From positions 372,001-436,000 of the forward strand of contig NZ_NRIR01000003.1 in the NCBI RefSeq assembly GCF_002282855.1: a DNA stretch of 64,000 nucleotides, in the 5' to 3' direction. Positions within the stretch are counted from its first letter, which is position 1. Each line of letters opens with the position of its first letter. The translations under genes and the position numbers were made by a program. Positions 1-7,822 of the stretch are shown piece after piece. This stretch comes from Paraferrimonas sedimenticola (lineage in GTDB: Bacteria > Pseudomonadota > Gammaproteobacteria > Enterobacterales > Shewanellaceae). The notes below the pieces were generated by a model. The model did no database searches and was not told the origin of the DNA. It saw only the letters and a program-made list of their open reading frames with translations.

Positions 1-147
1 AGCTTCAAAACCAAGCTCCATGGTGCGGCCTTGGATTTGGTTGCCTTGTGGCGTGTCGAATACAAAAGCAGAACAAGCAGAAGCAGTAGTTGCGATACCC
101 GCTGAAAGGGCAGCTGCAGTGGCAATAGTGAGTAGAGCCTTTTTCAT
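1..147 (-). CDS. Ntn-hydrolase (choloylglycine hydrolase / penicillin V acylase-like), 5' part only
   Basis: Reading the minus strand from an ATG at 147 gives 49 residues that run off the window edge. Residues 1-24 form a typical Sec signal peptide (MKK, hydrophobic stretch, ASA). It is followed directly by Cys25 in ACSAFVFDTPQG and then GRTMELG. In the linear-amide C-N hydrolase family (bile salt hydrolase, penicillin V acylase) the mature protein starts with a catalytic Cys followed by a GRTME-like motif, so removal of the signal peptide would expose the nucleophile. Expected place is the periplasm; substrate cannot be told and may be bile-salt-like amides, N-acyl homoserine lactones or beta-lactams. 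It is divergent from the LysR gene that starts at 288. Confidence 0.75.
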   Translation of the reverse strand, partial: MKKALLTIATAAALSAGIATTASACSAFVFDTPQGNQIQGRTMELGFEA

Positions 148-252
148 GATAGAACCTCGACAAGGTAAAAAAGTAGACGCAGTTCCTTGCGCTTATTTCC
201 TGAATATGGGTCTATTATTCACAGCATTGAGTTATCATGTTAATCGTATTGA

Positions 253-267
253 ACATCATAATGATGT
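253..267. promoter_or_regulatory. Perfect 15-bp palindrome, candidate LysR operator
   Basis: ACATCATAATGATGT is a perfect palindrome around a central A. It lies 20 bp before the LysR start codon and in the 140-bp gap shared with the divergent Ntn-hydrolase gene. A short dyad in a divergent LysR/target gap is the usual layout for an autoregulatory LysR site. Binding is inferred. Confidence 0.45.
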
Positions 268-287
268 CTATAGGTTGAGGAATCGAT

Positions 288-1175
288 ATGGAATACTCAC
301 TGGCACAACTTCAAGCTTTTGTGGCAACGGTAGAAGAGGGTAGCTTTAAAGCCGCAGCGCTAAGACTGGACAAAAGCAGCCAGGTCGTCGCGCGATTCAT
401 TAGCATGATGGAAGACAGTTTTGATTTGAAGTTGTTTGAGCGCCAAGTCAGGCGATTAGAGATCACCGAGGAGGGTAGAAAACTCTATCCTCACGCCAGA
501 CGTATTCTGCTAGAAACCGATAAGTTCGACGCTCAGTTGAGCAGTTTCGAGCGGGAGTTGCCCAATACCTTCACACTGGCTATCGACAATACCCTGTCCA
601 GTCGACAGGTCACAGAGTGCTACTATTCGGTCGTAAAAGAATTTCCCACGGTAGATTTGAAGGTACTCAGTGGCGGTACCTCGCAAGTACTGGATTGGGT
701 AAAGTCGGCTCAAGTCGAGGTGGCTTTGGTGTTCTCCCCAGTATCGACCATCAAAGGCTTACAAGATATGGTGGCGTTTAACTTTCAAACCATCGAAGTG
801 GCGGCGCCACAGCTCGTAGGACGTGGTGAAGTTATTTCACAACAAAGAGTCGCAGACATGACCCAGATAGTGGCGACCTTTGTTTACGAAATGGGATTGG
901 ACAACACCCATGTTCAAGGGGATAAAGTCATCACCTGCAATGGATTTGATGAGGTGGTGTCTTTGTTGTTGGCCGGAGCGGGTTGGGCTCGAGTACCGGC
1001 TTACAAGGTTAAACACCTGCTGGATAGCGGTGCTTTGCATGAGTTTGTGGTCGAGGGCGCGGTGCCAGTGAATTGGCATGCGAGCTTGTACTACCCAGAT
1101 GACAAGCCTTTAAGCCTGGCGGCGGATTTATTTGTCGCCAATGTGCATCGATTGAACGACGTTATTGATAGTTAG
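288..1175 (+). CDS. LysR-family transcriptional regulator
   Basis: 295 aa, the normal LysR length. The N-terminal winged helix-turn-helix is clear (LAQLQAFVATVEEGSFKAAA, then LDKSSQVVARFISMMED), followed by an effector-binding domain from about residue 90. The DNA-binding part is slightly unusual: the common S-x-P-A-V-S-x-x-I segment is replaced by SSQVVARFISMM. The start ATG at 288 follows GAGGAATCG. It is divergent from the Ntn-hydrolase gene at the window edge and is the obvious candidate to control it, probably through the palindrome at 253-267. The effector is unknown. Confidence 0.9.
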   Translation: MEYSLAQLQAFVATVEEGSFKAAALRLDKSSQVVARFISMMEDSFDLKLFERQVRRLEITEEGRKLYPHARRILLETDKFDAQLSSFERELPNTFTLAIDNTLSSRQVTECYYSVVKEFPTVDLKVLSGGTSQVLDWVKSAQVEVALVFSPVSTIKGLQDMVAFNFQTIEVAAPQLVGRGEVISQQRVADMTQIVATFVYEMGLDNTHVQGDKVITCNGFDEVVSLLLAGAGWARVPAYKVKHLLDSGALHEFVVEGAVPVNWHASLYYPDDKPLSLAADLFVANVHRLNDVIDS

Positions 1176-1254
1176 ACAGTGGTGCTTGCAGCAGGCTCTA
1201 TCAGCGGTGAGTTGTGCCAACCCGTGAATACTCTTGATTGGAGAATCAAAGGAA

Positions 1255-1875
1255 ATGTTATTTTTACTCGGTGAGAAGATTGTTTCAAAAACAGAGCCCG
1301 TTGGGACTTTTGATTGCCCTATCTGTAAGGGTTCAAAGCGGGTCTTAAAGGTAGAAGACAAGAGTTATTTCACCCTGTTTTTGATTCGGACTTTTCCTTT
1401 GGATACCGTCGCCGAGTACACCCATTGCGAGGGATGTGGTCATGCTTTTGCCTCGAAAGATGCCAGCGAGCCTAGCTATTTCGAACCACTAAAAACGATT
1501 ATTGCTTATTTGGTGGCTGGGTTTGGATTGGAAGAGAATATCGAAACTGTAAGCGCTATCTACACCGTCAGTACTGGCAAAGACATTAGTCGACAAGAAT
1601 TGTATTCCGCAATGGCTGCAATTCAACAAAACAATCAATTACACGAAGACTTAAAACAAGACGCCAAGAGTCTGAGCTGGGTCGACAAGGTGTCAATGAT
1701 TGAAGCTGCTTACTTAGTTGTGTTCACTGCAGGAGAAGTTAACTATGAAGAGCGTCTGCAAGTTAACTTATTGGCGAATGCGCTAGGTATCGGGATTGAA
1801 GGGGTTAACGAAATTATCAAGGGGCTGCAGTCTCGCCAATACAAAGGCTTTAGTGCCGGACAAATGCAAGGCTAG
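1255..1875 (+). CDS. Zinc-ribbon protein with a TerB/DjlA-like helical C-terminus, unknown function
   Basis: 206 aa. I chose the ATG at 1255 because AAAGGA sits just before it; an upstream TTG at 1234 is open but has no ribosome site. Two CxxC pairs, CPIC (21-24) and CEGC (58-61), form a probable zinc ribbon separated by a hydrophobic stretch. The C-terminal ~100 residues are helical and include WVDKVSMIEAAYLVVFTAGEV and LQVNLLANALGIG, which resemble the acidic, metal-binding TerB/DjlA helices (an initial ExAxx...D/E pattern). No signal peptide or membrane helix. Function is unknown; the TerB comparison is by eye. Confidence 0.65.
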   Translation: MLFLLGEKIVSKTEPVGTFDCPICKGSKRVLKVEDKSYFTLFLIRTFPLDTVAEYTHCEGCGHAFASKDASEPSYFEPLKTIIAYLVAGFGLEENIETVSAIYTVSTGKDISRQELYSAMAAIQQNNQLHEDLKQDAKSLSWVDKVSMIEAAYLVVFTAGEVNYEERLQVNLLANALGIGIEGVNEIIKGLQSRQYKGFSAGQMQG

Positions 1876-2020
1876 CGCCTTGTTAGATGTATGAGGCGTG
1901 TAAGTATAGTTATAAGCGCCGCTACTAAGTTTCCGATTGTAGCCCAAAACTCTTAAAAGCTGTTATCTTACTGGAATCACTAGGAATTCAATCAAACTAA
2001 GTCAGCTAAAAGGAATGCGG

Positions 2021-3682
2021 ATGGCTACTCGAATTTATCAATCATTGGCTGCAGCGGCTTTGCTGTGTAGCGTACCTTATCACGTCCTTGCCGAGTCGAG
2101 TCTATTGCACAACGTCAAAGGCTACACGGTCAATCAAGGCAAATTGGTGGAGTTTGCGGCGCTTAAGTTTGAAGAGGATCGAGTCTCACAAGTATTTCTA
2201 CAAGCTCCGAAGTTATCCAGCGACATTGCAGATCAAATTATCGACGGCAAAGGCAAAACCTTGCTACCCGGGCTTATCGATGCTCACGGGCATGTGTTGG
2301 GCTATGGGCAGGGTTTATTGCGGGTCGATTTGCGTAACTCCAGCTCAGAAGCAGATGCGGTCGCTATGGTGACTCAATTCGCCAAGGAAAGTGGCGTTGA
2401 AGGTTGGGTACTGGGCCGAGGCTGGAATCAGGAAGTGTGGAGCGAGCGCGCTTTTCCTAGCGCAAAAGCTTTGGACGCTGTGTTCCCTGATCAAGCGGTA
2501 TACCTGACTCGAGTCGATGGCCACGCGGGATGGGCGAATAGCAAAGCAATGGAACTGGCAGGCATTACTGCGAATACCCAGTCTCCATCGGGTGGCGAGA
2601 TCATTCGCGATGCCGAGGGTAATCCAACTGGGGTGTTTGTGGACAATGCCATGGATTTAATCACACACGCGATTGCTCGACCAAGCGTGAAAGAGCAGCA
2701 GACCCTGCTACTTAATGCCTTGAATGAATTAGCCAGTATGGGGCTGACCAGTGTTCACGATGCTGGAGTTAGCCTAGATACCATACAAGCGTACAAGAAC
2801 TTGGACGTTGCGGGCTTGCTGCCGATTCGAGTCAATGTCATGGTCGATGTGCTGGATCCCGAGTGGCTAAGCCAACTGGAGCAGGGCGTTTATCACAGCC
2901 CTTCGAACAAGCTGTCGATCAACAGCGTTAAGATCTCCGCCGACGGAGCATTGGGTAGTCGCGGTGCAGCTTTGATCAAAGCCTATTCAGATCGTCCCGG
3001 TCAATTTGGTTTGCTACTACACGAACCAAAGCAGTTGCATCAGTTAATCGAAACTAGCATGAAGGCCGGTTATCAGGTTAACACCCATGCCATTGGCGAT
3101 AAGGCTAACTTGTTGGTGCTAGATGACTACATTGAGCTGATTAAAAAGACAGGCACAGTGGATCTTCGTCACCGAGTTGAGCACGCGCAAATACTGCAAC
3201 CGCAAGATCTCAATCGCTTTGCTAAAAACGGCATCATTGCCTCGATGCAGGCCACCCACGCCACCAGTGATAAGAATATGGCAGAGGACCGCCTAGGCAG
3301 CGAGCGGATTAAAGGGGCCTATGCCTGGAAGACTTTATTGTCCAACGGCACCATTATCGCCAACGGCTCAGACTTCCCGGTTGAGTCGCCTAATCCTTTT
3401 TATGGCTTACACGCCGCGATCACTCGTCAGGATCACGATAATCAACCCAAAGGAGGTTGGTACGCCAATGAGGCAATGGACTTTACTCAGGCGCTCAAGA
3501 GTTTCACCTATGACGCTGCTTATGCAGGACATCAGGAGAAACTCATAGGTTCTCTCGAGGCGGGCAAGAAAGCGGATTTTATTTTGATTGACCGGGACAT
3601 TAAGCAAGTTGACCCTTCCCAGATTTGGCAGACTCAAGTGAAACAGGTCTGGGTCGATGGAAAGCTGATTTATACCAAGTAG
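2021..3682 (+). CDS. Exported metal-dependent amidohydrolase (amidohydrolase 3 / YtcJ-like)
   Basis: 553 aa from the ATG at 2021, which has AAAGGA at a good distance; the ATG at 2015 touches that site and is less likely. Residues 1-25 are a signal peptide, so the enzyme is periplasmic or lipid-free envelope-bound. The amidohydrolase fold is marked by GLIDAHGHVLGYG (HxH metal ligands), HAIGDKAN, RHRVEHAQIL and ANGSDFPVE (late Asp). The C-terminal AGKKADFILIDRD is the usual closing beta-sandwich. YtcJ-like enzymes hydrolyse amide or cyclic imide bonds; the substrate is unknown here. The gene stands alone and ends at a strong terminator (3704-3731). Confidence 0.88.
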   Translation: MATRIYQSLAAAALLCSVPYHVLAESSLLHNVKGYTVNQGKLVEFAALKFEEDRVSQVFLQAPKLSSDIADQIIDGKGKTLLPGLIDAHGHVLGYGQGLLRVDLRNSSSEADAVAMVTQFAKESGVEGWVLGRGWNQEVWSERAFPSAKALDAVFPDQAVYLTRVDGHAGWANSKAMELAGITANTQSPSGGEIIRDAEGNPTGVFVDNAMDLITHAIARPSVKEQQTLLLNALNELASMGLTSVHDAGVSLDTIQAYKNLDVAGLLPIRVNVMVDVLDPEWLSQLEQGVYHSPSNKLSINSVKISADGALGSRGAALIKAYSDRPGQFGLLLHEPKQLHQLIETSMKAGYQVNTHAIGDKANLLVLDDYIELIKKTGTVDLRHRVEHAQILQPQDLNRFAKNGIIASMQATHATSDKNMAEDRLGSERIKGAYAWKTLLSNGTIIANGSDFPVESPNPFYGLHAAITRQDHDNQPKGGWYANEAMDFTQALKSFTYDAAYAGHQEKLIGSLEAGKKADFILIDRDIKQVDPSQIWQTQVKQVWVDGKLIYTK

Positions 3683-3703
3683 TCATGCAGCTGACGATTG
3701 AAG

Positions 3704-3731
3704 AGAGCCTGCAATAGCAGGCTCTTTTTTT
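3704..3731 (+). terminator. Rho-independent terminator of the amidohydrolase gene
   Basis: AGAGCCTGC / GCAGGCTCT form a perfect 9-bp stem with an AATA loop, followed by seven T residues. Confidence 0.92.
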
Positions 3732-3760
3732 GGTTGTAAAGCGGGGTGAGGGTTTTCGCT

Positions 3761-3816
3761 GCCATTTACGCCGAGCTATTCACGCAGAGCCATTCACGCC
3801 GAGCCATTCACGCCTA
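3761..3816. repeat. Four tandem 14-bp repeats
   Basis: Four adjacent copies of a 14-bp unit with consensus GCCATTCACGCCGA. Copies 3 and 4 differ at one base; copies 1 and 2 carry one and two changes. The unit length is not a multiple of three and the stretch lies between genes. This may be replication slippage or a small binding array. Confidence 0.85.
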
Positions 3817-3920
3817 GAGAAAGCCGCTTACTCCGTTTTTCTACCTTTTATCGCTTTGATAAGCACGCTCACGCCAAGCCTTTTAATCTAGCCCCACTTC
3901 ATCGAACTAAGGGGTCAACC

Positions 3921-4559
3921 GTGACTAATCAAACGCAACACAAAACTCAGGTAAGGCATTTCATTAATGCCCACAAAATTCTAACGCCAATTGCCGTGCT
4001 AGCCATGATGGCTTACTTCGACTTCTGGGGCGCGTCGGCTTGGATCTATTTGGCCTTGCACGGTACATACTGTGGCCTGTGGATGATCAAAGAATACAGC
4101 TTTCGCGATAAGCGCTTTGAAGAGGCCATTCACCCAGTCGCTGGCAGCATATTCGTGTTCGGTATGCTTGGTATGTACTGGATTGCGCCGTACCTTATTG
4201 TTAGCCAACAACTCGAAGTATCAGGCGTACTAGCCGCAGCTGCGGCGGCGTTAGTGGTACTAGGGGGCTTTTTCCACTTTGTCAGTGATGCGCACAAACA
4301 CGCAGTGCTAAGCATTCGCAAAGGACTGATTACTTCAGGGCTATTTAGCCGCACTCGCAACCCGAATTACTTGGGTGAAATGCTGATTTACTTAGGTTTT
4401 GCCATTTTGGCACAACACTGGTTGCCTTTTGTGGCTTTGGCCTACTGGTGGACATTCTTCGTTCGCAACATGCTCAACAAAGACAAGTCAATGTCGCGTC
4501 ATGCGGGATTTGCCGACTGGAAACAGTCCAGCGGTTTGTTGTTCCCTAAATTGTTCTAA
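3921..4559 (+). CDS. Membrane methyltransferase-like protein (isoprenylcysteine/phospholipid methyltransferase fold)
   Basis: 212 aa, GTG start at 3921 with AAGGGG upstream. Four or five hydrophobic segments are visible (around residues 25-55, 70-95, 95-120, 155-185). The C-terminal block LFSRTRNPNYLGEMLIYLGF followed by NMLNKDKSMSRH is the signature of Ste14/ICMT, PEMT and steroid-5-alpha-reductase-like methyltransferases, where RxPxYxG-E lines the S-adenosylmethionine site. The substrate cannot be read from sequence; isoprenylcysteine is unlikely in bacteria, so a lipid or small molecule is inferred. It is upstream of the DUF2141 gene on the same strand, 33 bp away. Confidence 0.7.
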   Translation: MTNQTQHKTQVRHFINAHKILTPIAVLAMMAYFDFWGASAWIYLALHGTYCGLWMIKEYSFRDKRFEEAIHPVAGSIFVFGMLGMYWIAPYLIVSQQLEVSGVLAAAAAALVVLGGFFHFVSDAHKHAVLSIRKGLITSGLFSRTRNPNYLGEMLIYLGFAILAQHWLPFVALAYWWTFFVRNMLNKDKSMSRHAGFADWKQSSGLLFPKLF

Positions 4560-4592
4560 CTCAGATTGCACAGACGCAAAAAGGAAAGTGTT

Positions 4593-5009
4593 ATGAAAAC
4601 CAAAATGTTAGCAGTGTTGGCGGCCAGCCTAATGGCAACCAGTATCAATGCCGCAGAGTTAACCCTGGAATTATCGGGATTAAAAGCGGGCGAGGGAAAC
4701 ATTCGAATTGCTCTATTCGACCAAGCTGAGCAGTTTTTTGATGGCGAGTATCGAATTGGCGAGATAGTGGAAGCGCCCTCCAGCGGTGACAGTAAAACCG
4801 TAAGCATTGGTTCAATACCAGCGGGAGAGTACGCCATCTCTGTGTATCAGGACCTCAATGAAAGTCAGTCGTTAGACACCAACTTGTTTGGAATTCCGAA
4901 AGAACCTTATGGTTTTAGCGGCGACTGGAAGCGAGGCGCTGCCTCTTACGAGGAAGCCAAAATCCTTATTGATGATTCGGGAAAAGCCATATCCATTCGT
5001 TTGAGATAA
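4593..5009 (+). CDS. Exported DUF2141-family protein
   Basis: 138 aa from the ATG at 4593, preceded by AAAAAGGAAAG. Residues 1-19 form a signal peptide ending in INAAE. The mature part LTLELSGLKAGEGNIRIALFD...AGEYAISVYQDLNESQSLDTNLFGIPKEPYGFS matches the DUF2141 pattern: a small beta-sandwich with a D-N-x-x-D/LDTNxFGIPxEPYGFS segment. Function unknown, periplasm expected. It is separated by one base from the sensor kinase gene at 5011, so it is likely to be co-transcribed and may sense or respond to the same envelope cue. Confidence 0.8.
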   Translation: MKTKMLAVLAASLMATSINAAELTLELSGLKAGEGNIRIALFDQAEQFFDGEYRIGEIVEAPSSGDSKTVSIGSIPAGEYAISVYQDLNESQSLDTNLFGIPKEPYGFSGDWKRGAASYEEAKILIDDSGKAISIRLR

Positions 5010-5010
5010 G

Positions 5011-6096
5011 ATGAATATCATGAGTTTAGCCATGAGATTCGCAACATTGGGAATGGATAGTCAGTCAAATACTCGCTCGCAACGCGCCGTCACCGAAGTT
5101 TCTGAGTTGGGATTAAACCTGTTGCTTTGCAGCGGTATCGCCGGTGCCATGGTGCTTTTAGGACGAGCGGATTTTTGGCAAAACTTTATCACCATCTTGT
5201 GGTTTAGCCTGCCGATTCATTTGCTGTCCGCCGCCTTATACATCTCTAGAGTCGAGGTGACACGGGCAGCCGAAGTCGGGGTACCTCTGCTAGTGGGGAT
5301 TACACTAGGCTGTTGGCACATCACTCAGCAGCCAGCGCCAATGGAAGGGGCCGATACCATCGCCTTTATGGTGGTAGGCTCCATGCTGGCAACTTTGATT
5401 ACGCTGTTTTTTTGGGCCAGAAAGCGAGTTCGAATCTCTAAGCAAGAGTTGCATCAGCAACAGCTTCGTCGCGTAGAAGCGGAAAAAGACTTGGCGGTGA
5501 GTGAGCTTAATACACTGCAAGCGCAAATTGAACCGCACTTTTTGTTTAATACCCTGGCCAACATTCAGAGCCTGATTAGCGTGGACGCCGACAAGGCGCA
5601 GGTGATGCTCAATCACCTCACGCAAATGCTGCGCAACTCGCTGCAGCGAAGTCGAGAATTGCAGTCCAACTTAGGCCAAGAGTTGGCCTTGATTCGACAC
5701 TACTTAGAAATTCAAAAGATTCGATTGGGCGAACGATTGGAATTTGATATTCAGGTGGTCTCTGGGCTTGAGAACGTCGAGCTACCACCTTTGTTAATCC
5801 AGCCTATTGTCGAAAACGCGCTGCAACACGGTATCGAGCCGGCGATCGAAGGTGGTGTGGTATCGGTTCTGGTCACTCGACAGGACGACAAACTAGCGGT
5901 TACTGTGGTTGATACTGGGGTTGGTTTGGGCAATAGTCCCTCTAAGGGAACCGGTCTTGGGCTAGCGAATGTCCGCCAACGCTTGCAATCCTTGTACGGA
6001 GAAGAGGCTCGGATGGTACTGGCAGAAAATCGGCCCAAGGGAACGCGAGTGACCTTACTGCTCCCAGCCCTTGCTGCAACTAACACCCAACATTAA
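5011..6096 (+). CDS. LytS/AlgZ-type membrane sensor histidine kinase
   Basis: 361 aa. Four membrane segments lie in residues 32-137, followed by a short coiled coil (140-165). The kinase core is of the His_kinase (LytS/YehU) type: QIEPHFLFNTLANIQSLI with phospho-acceptor His176, an N-box (VENALQHGIEPA) and a G-box (VDTGVGLG...GTGLGLANVRQRL). The start is ambiguous among ATGs at 5011, 5020 and 5032; the first follows the DUF2141 stop. It is the partner of the LytTR response regulator 15 bp downstream. No extracytoplasmic domain is visible, so the signal is probably sensed in the membrane. Confidence 0.9.
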   Translation: MNIMSLAMRFATLGMDSQSNTRSQRAVTEVSELGLNLLLCSGIAGAMVLLGRADFWQNFITILWFSLPIHLLSAALYISRVEVTRAAEVGVPLLVGITLGCWHITQQPAPMEGADTIAFMVVGSMLATLITLFFWARKRVRISKQELHQQQLRRVEAEKDLAVSELNTLQAQIEPHFLFNTLANIQSLISVDADKAQVMLNHLTQMLRNSLQRSRELQSNLGQELALIRHYLEIQKIRLGERLEFDIQVVSGLENVELPPLLIQPIVENALQHGIEPAIEGGVVSVLVTRQDDKLAVTVVDTGVGLGNSPSKGTGLGLANVRQRLQSLYGEEARMVLAENRPKGTRVTLLLPALAATNTQH

Positions 6097-6111
6097 CAAA
6101 TAGGGACGGCA

Positions 6112-6879
6112 ATGACATTGGCTAAGGCTTTGATTGTTGACGATGAGTCGCTACTAAGAGAGCACCTGCAGGTGAGCTTGCAAAAAGCCTGGCCTGAGCT
6201 TGAGATCTGTGGCGCTGCGGCCAACGGAGAACAGGCATTACAGCTGTTTGCACAACACGCACCTCAAGTCGTGTTTTTGGACATTCGTATGCCTGGTATA
6301 AGCGGGATTGAAGTCGCCCAAGCAATTAGAGCTCAGTCCGGCGAAACAAACATAGTGTTTCTCACCGCCTATGATGAGTACGCCGTTAAGGCCTTTGAAC
6401 AAGGCGCGCTGGATTACTTGCTAAAACCGCTAGAGCCAAAGCGCTTAGACGCTTGTGTAGAGCGTCTGCAACAAAGGGTTGCGCAAGAATCTAGCCAGTC
6501 CAATATCGATTTGTCTCAGTTGCAGAGCTTGTTGCAACAAAGCCAAACTCCGGAGTATTTGCGTTGGATTAAAGCTCTAAAACGCGAAGAGCTGCATTTG
6601 GTAGCGGTCGAAGAGGTGGTGTGCTTCATGGCGCAAGACAAATACACCACTGTGTACACACAAGACCAAGAGTATCTCATCAAAACCGCAATGAAAGAGC
6701 TCGAGCAGCAACTCGACCCCAATCTTTTTTGGCGGATCCACCGCAGTTACTTAGTCAACGCCAAGCAAATTAAACACGTTAAAAAAGAACTCTCTGGCCA
6801 ACAGTGGGTTGTGCTTAAAAGCGGAAGAGATCCTTTGCCTATCAGCCGTCGTTATTCCTCACTTTTCAAGCAGATGTAG
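6112..6879 (+). CDS. LytTR-family response regulator
   Basis: 255 aa. Residues 1-120 form a receiver domain with acidic pair Asp10-Asp11, phospho-acceptor Asp57 (VVFLDIRMPG), Thr85 and Lys105 (LLKPLEP). Residues ~150-255 are a LytTR DNA-binding domain (VVCFMAQDKYTTVYT, FWRIHRSYLVN, PISRRY). It forms a two-component pair with the kinase encoded just upstream. The architecture matches the BtsR/YehT and AlgR groups; the target genes are unknown, though the linked DUF2141 gene is an obvious candidate. Confidence 0.92.
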   Translation: MTLAKALIVDDESLLREHLQVSLQKAWPELEICGAAANGEQALQLFAQHAPQVVFLDIRMPGISGIEVAQAIRAQSGETNIVFLTAYDEYAVKAFEQGALDYLLKPLEPKRLDACVERLQQRVAQESSQSNIDLSQLQSLLQQSQTPEYLRWIKALKREELHLVAVEEVVCFMAQDKYTTVYTQDQEYLIKTAMKELEQQLDPNLFWRIHRSYLVNAKQIKHVKKELSGQQWVVLKSGRDPLPISRRYSSLFKQM

Positions 6880-7021
6880 TTATTCCGCACAGTTTGCGAC
6901 TACTCTAAATCACACTTTCTCTTGGCTTGCCTCAAACCTAGCTAGGTTCTTTTCTCGCTAAAAAGCACAGAGCTTTATCTCTTTTAGAAGCTTCCTGTGC
7001 CGCTAACTGCTACTCGCATCT

Positions 7022-7049
7022 TTGGTACAAACTCACTATACTGTATATT
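7022..7049 (+). promoter_or_regulatory. Predicted sigma-70 promoter of imuA-imuB-dnaE2
   Basis: TTGGTA at 7022-7027 and TATATT at 7044-7049 with a 16-bp spacer. The -10 box lies inside the LexA site at 7041-7056, as expected for tight SOS repression. Confidence 0.5.
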
Positions 7050-7056
7050 TATACAG
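7041..7056. promoter_or_regulatory. LexA (SOS) box
   Basis: CTGTATATTTATACAG is a perfect match to the gammaproteobacterial LexA core CTGT-N8-ACAG, with the expected flanking TA on the left. It is about 90 bp before imuA and the only such site I found in the window. Confidence 0.93.
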
Positions 7057-7147
7057 TTAACGTGTTCAGTGATATTTATTTGAGCATTTTCGCCGTGAGT
7101 GGCCCATTCAAACTGAAGTGGCAGTGAATTGAAAAGTGACAAGTGAA

Positions 7148-7822
7148 ATGAAAAGCGAACTCTCACAACTCTTGCAGCGCAACGATGTTTGGCGTGCCAA
7201 CCAGTGGCAAGCTGAGCTTAAAAGCTATCCCAGTGGTTTTGCTCGGCTCGATCAGGAGTTGGCGGGCGGCGGTTGGCCGCAAACCGGTGTGTGCCAGTTA
7301 ATTTGTGCCGAGCCAGGGCAAGGGGAACTGCAGCTATTACTGCCACTGATTAAGCGTTTGAGTCAGGACAACCAGTGGCTGGTGTGGTTATCACCACCGG
7401 CGATTCCTTATCCGCCGGCACTAGCGGCCGCTGGTGTCGACTTGGCTCAGCAGCTTTGGCTGCAACCGGAAGATCACAAACAAGCCCTGTGGGCGCTAGA
7501 ACAAAGTGTGAGTAGCGGCGCTTGTCGTATGGCACTGGCTTGGCTGGATCACTTGAGCCTCAGTCAGGCACGACGCTTACAACTGGTGGCAGAAAAGGGC
7601 AATTGTCTATTGTTTTTGTTTGTGGCCCAAGCTCATGAGTGCGACAGCCATCCAGTGCAGCTAAAGCTGGAATTAGCGCGTCAGCTGCAAGGCACTCAAG
7701 TGCGCATTATCAAACGTCGCGGCGGTTGGCCGAGTGCGCCTTTTGTGCTGGATCTGGGCGATTCTGAGCTTGGCATTGTGGCCGAGAAGAGCAGTGGCGA
7801 AGTGATTCGAGGGCCTTGGTAG
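7148..7822 (+). CDS. imuA: ImuA, SOS mutagenesis accessory protein
   Basis: 224 aa. I prefer the ATG at 7148 over an in-frame GTG at 7136. The protein resembles RecA/SulA-like ImuA proteins: YPSGFARLDQELAGGGWPQTG near the N-terminus, then GEGELQLLLPLI-type and WLSPPAIPYPPAL segments. It is the first gene of the imuA-imuB-dnaE2 cassette, which in Pseudomonas and Caulobacter mediates damage-induced mutagenesis. ImuA is thought to interact with ImuB and RecA. Transcription is predicted to be LexA-controlled from the box at 7041. Its stop overlaps the imuB GTG start by one base. Confidence 0.88.
   Translation: MKSELSQLLQRNDVWRANQWQAELKSYPSGFARLDQELAGGGWPQTGVCQLICAEPGQGELQLLLPLIKRLSQDNQWLVWLSPPAIPYPPALAAAGVDLAQQLWLQPEDHKQALWALEQSVSSGACRMALAWLDHLSLSQARRLQLVAEKGNCLLFLFVAQAHECDSHPVQLKLELARQLQGTQVRIIKRRGGWPSAPFVLDLGDSELGIVAEKSSGEVIRGPW

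Noticed and set aside
20-343. Plus-strand frame at the left edge
   Set aside because: It is antisense to the Ntn-hydrolase start and runs into the LysR gene in another frame.
3761-3816. CRISPR-like reading of the 14-bp repeats
   Set aside because: Repeats are directly adjacent without spacers and too short, and no cas gene is present.
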